DNA from: Prevotellaceae bacterium
GTDB lineage: Bacteria > Bacteroidota > Bacteroidia > Bacteroidales > UBA932
NCBI GenBank assembly: GCA_031259645.1
Contig: JAIRLC010000188.1
Location: forward strand, 1 to 9,110
DNA: 9,110 bases
Reading direction: 5' to 3'
The stretch's first letter is position 1; each line of letters begins with the position of its first letter. Both the position numbers and the translations under genes were made by a program. Of the stretch, positions 6,622-9,110 are shown one piece after another. The notes beneath the pieces were generated by a model, which was not told the origin of the DNA, searched no databases, and saw only the letters and a program-made list of their open reading frames with translations.

Positions 6622-7611
6622 ATGAAAAATTGTAAGTTGTTTTTTTGTGTCATCTTTATGTGTGGCGTTTATTGCGCTTATGCGCAACAAACCGCAAGCA
6701 ATGACGGTAAAAAGAATTTAGCCTTATCCGTATGGGTATCCGATAATATTAAAGGAATAACGGCAGAGGCGCGAAATAATTTGCAGAACAAGCTCACACA
6801 GATTGCGTCAAAGCAAGGAATTGCCGCCCATCCCGGATACTCCCGGTTTATTCTTACGGCAAACGTCGTTGTGCAGGAAAAATATATCACTTCTACAGCG
6901 CCGCCCAAACAGGCCTACAAGCTGGATATTACGTTTTACGTAGGCGACGGCTTTGAGGGAAAAGTTTTTTCCAGCCACACCTCCTCGGTAACCGGTATTG
7001 GCGACAACGACACAAAAGCGTATATCAATGCCTTGAAAAATATTAAGGTGACAGATCCTGCTTATAAAAAGCTCATGGATTTAGGCGCTTCTAAAATTGT
7101 GGATTATTTTAATACGCAATGCGATTTTGTCATCAGGGAGGCGCAAACGCTTGCTGCTTCGCAGAAATATGAGGAGGCCTTGTGGAAGCTGACTTCTGTC
7201 CCGGATGTGTGCGCAGATTGCTGGAAAAGAGCCATGGATGAGGCCGATGCCGTGTATCAGAAAAAAATAGATCGCGAGTGTCAAATCATACTCACTGAGG
7301 CTAACAGTACTTGGAATGCCGGGCAAAATCTGGCGGCGGCAGAGAAAGCGGGTACTGTGTTGGTAAAGGTTGACCCCAGTTCAAATTGCTTTGATCAGGC
7401 TATGGCGCTATCCAGAAAAATTGCGCAACGCGTACAAGAGTTAGATGAACGGGAAGAGGCTGCGAAAAAAGAAGAATTGCAATTCCAAAGAACAATGGAA
7501 GAAAAAAGAATGCAATTGGAGCAAAACCGAATAAAAGCATACCAGGATGTAAGTATTGCCTGGGCGGAAAACCAGCAGGAACAAGTGGTCTATAAACCTT
7601 TTTGGCTATAA
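6622..7611 (+). CDS. Secreted protein with N-terminal alpha/beta domain, TPR-like helices and C-terminal coiled coil
   Basis: 329 residues. The signal peptide ends near AYA-QQ (cut about residue 22-23). The N-terminal domain (~28-160) begins NLALSVWVSDNIKGI and goes on to LQNKLTQIASKQGI, ILTANVVVQEKYIT and KAYINALKNIK, a strand-helix pattern like LpoB/CsgG domains. Then follow helical hairpins of TPR type (~165-265: IREAQTLAASQKYEEALWKL, then NSTWNAGQNLAAAEKAGTVL). A charged coiled coil spans ~265-315 (ELDEREEAAKKEELQFQR, EEKRMQLEQNRIK). The C-terminus ends abruptly in KPFWL. Five cysteines remain after the signal: 167, 197, 200 (CADC), 220 and 256, all in the helical part. Start: ATG at 6622; an ATG at 6615 is in another frame and stops within seven codons. 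I recall unnamed Bacteroidales relatives sharing the N-terminal and CxxC parts. Last gene of the operon. Confidence 0.75.
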   Translation: MKNCKLFFCVIFMCGVYCAYAQQTASNDGKKNLALSVWVSDNIKGITAEARNNLQNKLTQIASKQGIAAHPGYSRFILTANVVVQEKYITSTAPPKQAYKLDITFYVGDGFEGKVFSSHTSSVTGIGDNDTKAYINALKNIKVTDPAYKKLMDLGASKIVDYFNTQCDFVIREAQTLAASQKYEEALWKLTSVPDVCADCWKRAMDEADAVYQKKIDRECQIILTEANSTWNAGQNLAAAEKAGTVLVKVDPSSNCFDQAMALSRKIAQRVQELDEREEAAKKEELQFQRTMEEKRMQLEQNRIKAYQDVSIAWAENQQEQVVYKPFWL

Positions 7612-7746
7612 GTTGCTTATTCCAAAATTATTCCTGTCTTTGCACGAACCAAATTATTTAGAAGTGAACAATGAACAAATGTTGCACGCAGTTTAGTGGG
7701 CGGTTGTTTTTGTAGGCAGCCCGAAAAACGTTGTAATTCGTAGTTC
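7612..7746. other. Convergent intergenic region, no confirmed gene or terminator
   Basis: This gap separates the end of the + operon from the end of anmK on the other strand. It holds one arm of an 11-bp inverted repeat, a promoter-like element (TTG at 7613, TGTCTTTG at 7635-7642) and a 14-codon ORF at 7671-7715. GGGC...GCCC at about 7699-7722 can form a short imperfect stem, followed by AAAAA rather than a T-run on the + strand, so it is not a canonical terminator in either direction. Confidence 0.6.
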
Positions 7747-7760
7747 TTAATTGTTCACTT
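7662..7760. repeat. 11-bp perfect inverted repeat around the anmK 3' end
   Basis: AAGTGAACAAT at 7662-7672 and its exact complement ATTGTTCACTT at 7750-7760 are separated by 77 nt. Pairing continues brokenly inward (AA/TT at 7674-7675 and 7747-7748, and again at 7677-7678 and 7744-7745). The right arm spans the last codons of anmK and touches its stop. It could fold as a bidirectional transcript end or be a remnant of a small dispersed repeat. Confidence 0.5.
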
Positions 7761-8820
7761 TGTATAGCGCGCCGCCGATGCTGTCGGCCTGAGCGCCGGT
7801 AACCGATGCGAGGCAATTCACCTGATTGGTGAAATACAGCGTGCCGAGCAGCGCGAAGATGAGCGCCTCCTTGTAATGAATGAGCAATGTTTCGGGCACA
7901 TGCAGAAACCCTTTGGTGTGTGCGGCAATACGGTTGAGCAGGAATTTGTTGAATGTGCCGCCGCCGGTTACCAGCACACGGCCGTTGCCAATCGTTCGGC
8001 CTATTTGCACGGCGGCATGTTCGCAGTAAGTTCGCAGCTTGTCGGCCAACGGTATTGAATATTGCTCCATGGCGGGAAATATTTCGCGTTCCACCCATTC
8101 GCGCCCCATTGATTTCGGCCCCTGCTGCGTGTAAAAATCCAAGCTATTCAACGCGTCAAGCAAATCCTCATGCACGCTTCCTCCCGCGGCCATCACGCCT
8201 TCCGCATCGTAATCCAGTCCTACGGCGCGGATGTAGTGATTCAGCACATAGTTTACCGGACAAATGTCATACGCGATACGCCGGCCTTCCTGCTCATACG
8301 AGATGTTGGCAAAGCCGCCTAAATTCAGGCAGTAGTCATAGTCCGGGAAGAGCAGTTGGTCGCCGATGGGCACTAAGGGGGCGCCTTGCCCGCCATGCGC
8401 CACGTCGGTCGTGCGGAAGTCGCACACCGTATTGATGTCCGTTTCCGCTGCAATCGCTGCGCCGGAGCCTGTCTGGAACGTGACGCCCTGCGCCGGCTGG
8501 TGGAAAACCGTATGCCCATGCGAAGCTATGAGCAACGGTATCACACCATGCCGGTCAATAAATTGTTTTACGGTTTTCCCGATATATTTTCCGTATTCGG
8601 CGTGAAATGTCAGGAGTTGCAACGCGTCGAGCCGGTGTGCGGACGATAGCTGCTCTTTCATTTCGACGTCATACGGAAATGTTTCGGCGGCAAGAATTGT
8701 ATATTGCCACGTGGAGTGTTGAATACCGAAATTGCACAGGCACACATCAAGGCCGTCGAGCGAAGTGCCCGACATGACGCCCACTGCCGTAATAGGGTGA
8801 AAAAGTGACGGAGTTACCAT
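7747..8820 (-). CDS. anmK: Anhydro-N-acetylmuramic acid kinase (AnmK)
   Basis: AnmK hydrolyses the 1,6-anhydro ring of anhMurNAc and phosphorylates it to MurNAc-6-phosphate, the entry of recovered cell-wall sugar into recycling, in the cytoplasm. The protein has 357 residues, near the ~370 of E. coli. Motifs: VGVMSGTSLDGLDVCL from 13 (phosphate loop of the ASKHA-type kinase fold), DFRTTDVAHGGQGAPLVP at 134-151 (sugar site and catalytic aspartate region), NLGGFANIS at 166-174, VTGGGTFNKFLL at 284-295, KEALIFALLG at 317-326 and a late SIGGALY. At 185-190 it has DICPVN where E. coli has DTGPGN; I believe this is the normal Bacteroidetes variant. ATG at 8820 overlaps the stop of the upstream peptidase gene by 7 nt, so the two are translationally coupled and expressed together. 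It is intact. Confidence 0.93.
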   Translation of the reverse strand: MVTPSLFHPITAVGVMSGTSLDGLDVCLCNFGIQHSTWQYTILAAETFPYDVEMKEQLSSAHRLDALQLLTFHAEYGKYIGKTVKQFIDRHGVIPLLIASHGHTVFHQPAQGVTFQTGSGAAIAAETDINTVCDFRTTDVAHGGQGAPLVPIGDQLLFPDYDYCLNLGGFANISYEQEGRRIAYDICPVNYVLNHYIRAVGLDYDAEGVMAAGGSVHEDLLDALNSLDFYTQQGPKSMGREWVEREIFPAMEQYSIPLADKLRTYCEHAAVQIGRTIGNGRVLVTGGGTFNKFLLNRIAAHTKGFLHVPETLLIHYKEALIFALLGTLYFTNQVNCLASVTGAQADSIGGALYKVNN

Positions 8821-9110
8821 ATAAAATCAGTTTCAAAAGTTGATACATTGAGCCGCTTGTCCATTACAGTCACGACAAGGGTATGTGTTTGGTTCCGTTT
8901 GAGCCGCGCCGGATTAAAAAAATATTCCAGCACATCGTCCTTCGCATCATATTCCATCAATGCCCATTCGCCGTCAATCATGGCGCTGTAGCTGCTGACG
9001 CCCGACAGGTTGTCGGTAATTTTAACGGATAGCTTTTCGTGTTTTTTTAAATTCGCCCGGCGCGCGAATTGCGGCTCAATAAGCGGCGGCACCGTATCGA
9101 GCGCCACAAA
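8814..9110 (-). CDS. C-terminal part of a probable M23-family metallopeptidase, 5' end outside window
   Basis: 98 codons are visible, and the frame stays open to the window edge. GTG at 9107 reads Val inside FVALDTVPPLI and should not be taken as a start. The fragment is a beta-sandwich-like C-terminal domain: LDTVPPLI, LSVKITDNLSGVSSYSAMID, ALMEYDAKDD, HTLVVTVMDKRLNVSTF, ending in DFIW. In Bacteroidales I remember this tail (a DNLSG-SY-x-x-x-IDG motif and a D-x-x-x-N-S/T-T-x-x-x-D-F/Y-W ending) at the end of periplasmic M23 endopeptidases that sit beside anmK. The zinc-binding HxxxD and HxH motifs would be upstream and cannot be checked. The 7-nt overlap with anmK (ATGGTAA) supports a joint role in peptidoglycan turnover. 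The tail alone could belong to another envelope protein. Confidence 0.65.
   Translation of the reverse strand, partial: FVALDTVPPLIEPQFARRANLKKHEKLSVKITDNLSGVSSYSAMIDGEWALMEYDAKDDVLEYFFNPARLKRNQTHTLVVTVMDKRLNVSTFETDFIW

Noticed and set aside
7697..7725. GGGC...GCCC stem as a bidirectional terminator
   Set aside because: Only four clean pairs followed by a mismatch and wobble pairs, with no T-run after the stem on either strand.
7953..8435. 160-codon + strand frame opposite anmK
   Set aside because: The product is Arg/Ala/Pro/His-rich and lacks any family feature, while anmK is clear on the other strand.
9105..9107. GTG at 9107 (- strand) as the start of a 97-residue protein
   Set aside because: The frame continues upstream, there is no signal sequence, and the fragment looks like a C-terminal beta domain of a larger protein.
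1..9110. Mobile element, defence system or CRISPR array
   Set aside because: No transposase, integrase, nuclease, regularly spaced repeat, tRNA or attachment site is visible on either strand.

Overview
The window looks like a chromosomal segment of a member of the Bacteroidota, most likely order Bacteroidales. The evidence is a type III glutamine synthetase tail, a PorE-like OmpA lipoprotein, the Bacteroidetes form of PurM (about 387 residues), an AnmK whose sequence carries DICPVN, starts without Shine-Dalgarno sequences, and a promoter that fits the Bacteroides consensus TTTG-N20-TAnnTTTG exactly. No tRNA, rRNA, CRISPR array, transposase or integrase is visible.

Layout. (1) 1-482 (+): the last ~160 codons of glutamine synthetase type III, cut by the window edge. 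(2) 548-2557 (+): a lipoprotein with TPR, PD40 beta-propeller, a CRD-like domain and a C-terminal OmpA peptidoglycan-binding domain. This is the architecture of PorE of the type IX secretion system. It probably uses a TTG start. (3) 2563-3726 (+): PurM (AIR synthase), only 5 nt after the PorE-like gene. (4) 3727-3847: an AT-rich intergenic region with a consensus promoter. (5) 3848-7611 (+): four consecutive genes for exported proteins (Sec signal peptide, lipoprotein, Sec, Sec), spaced 47, 10 and 20 nt apart, so very probably one operon. None has a function I can name. The third resembles the DUF6175 family. The set as a whole recalls LPP20/FlgT and CsgG/LpoB/TolB-N type periplasmic proteins. 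(6) 7612-7746: a convergent intergenic region with an 11-bp inverted repeat, a promoter-like element and a 14-codon ORF. (7) 7747-8820 (-): anmK, overlapping by 7 nt the end of (8) 8814-9110 (-), the C-terminal part of what is probably an M23-family peptidoglycan peptidase.

How the genes fit together. Much of the window concerns the cell envelope. The PorE-like protein anchors an outer-membrane assembly to peptidoglycan. The M23/AnmK pair fits peptidoglycan cleavage and recycling of anhydro-muropeptides. The four-gene operon makes a set of secreted, probably periplasmic proteins that may form one complex. GlnN and PurM are nitrogen and purine metabolism genes. The four-gene operon, especially its first gene, is visibly more AT-rich than purM and anmK on either side. 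It is the best candidate here for an undescribed system.
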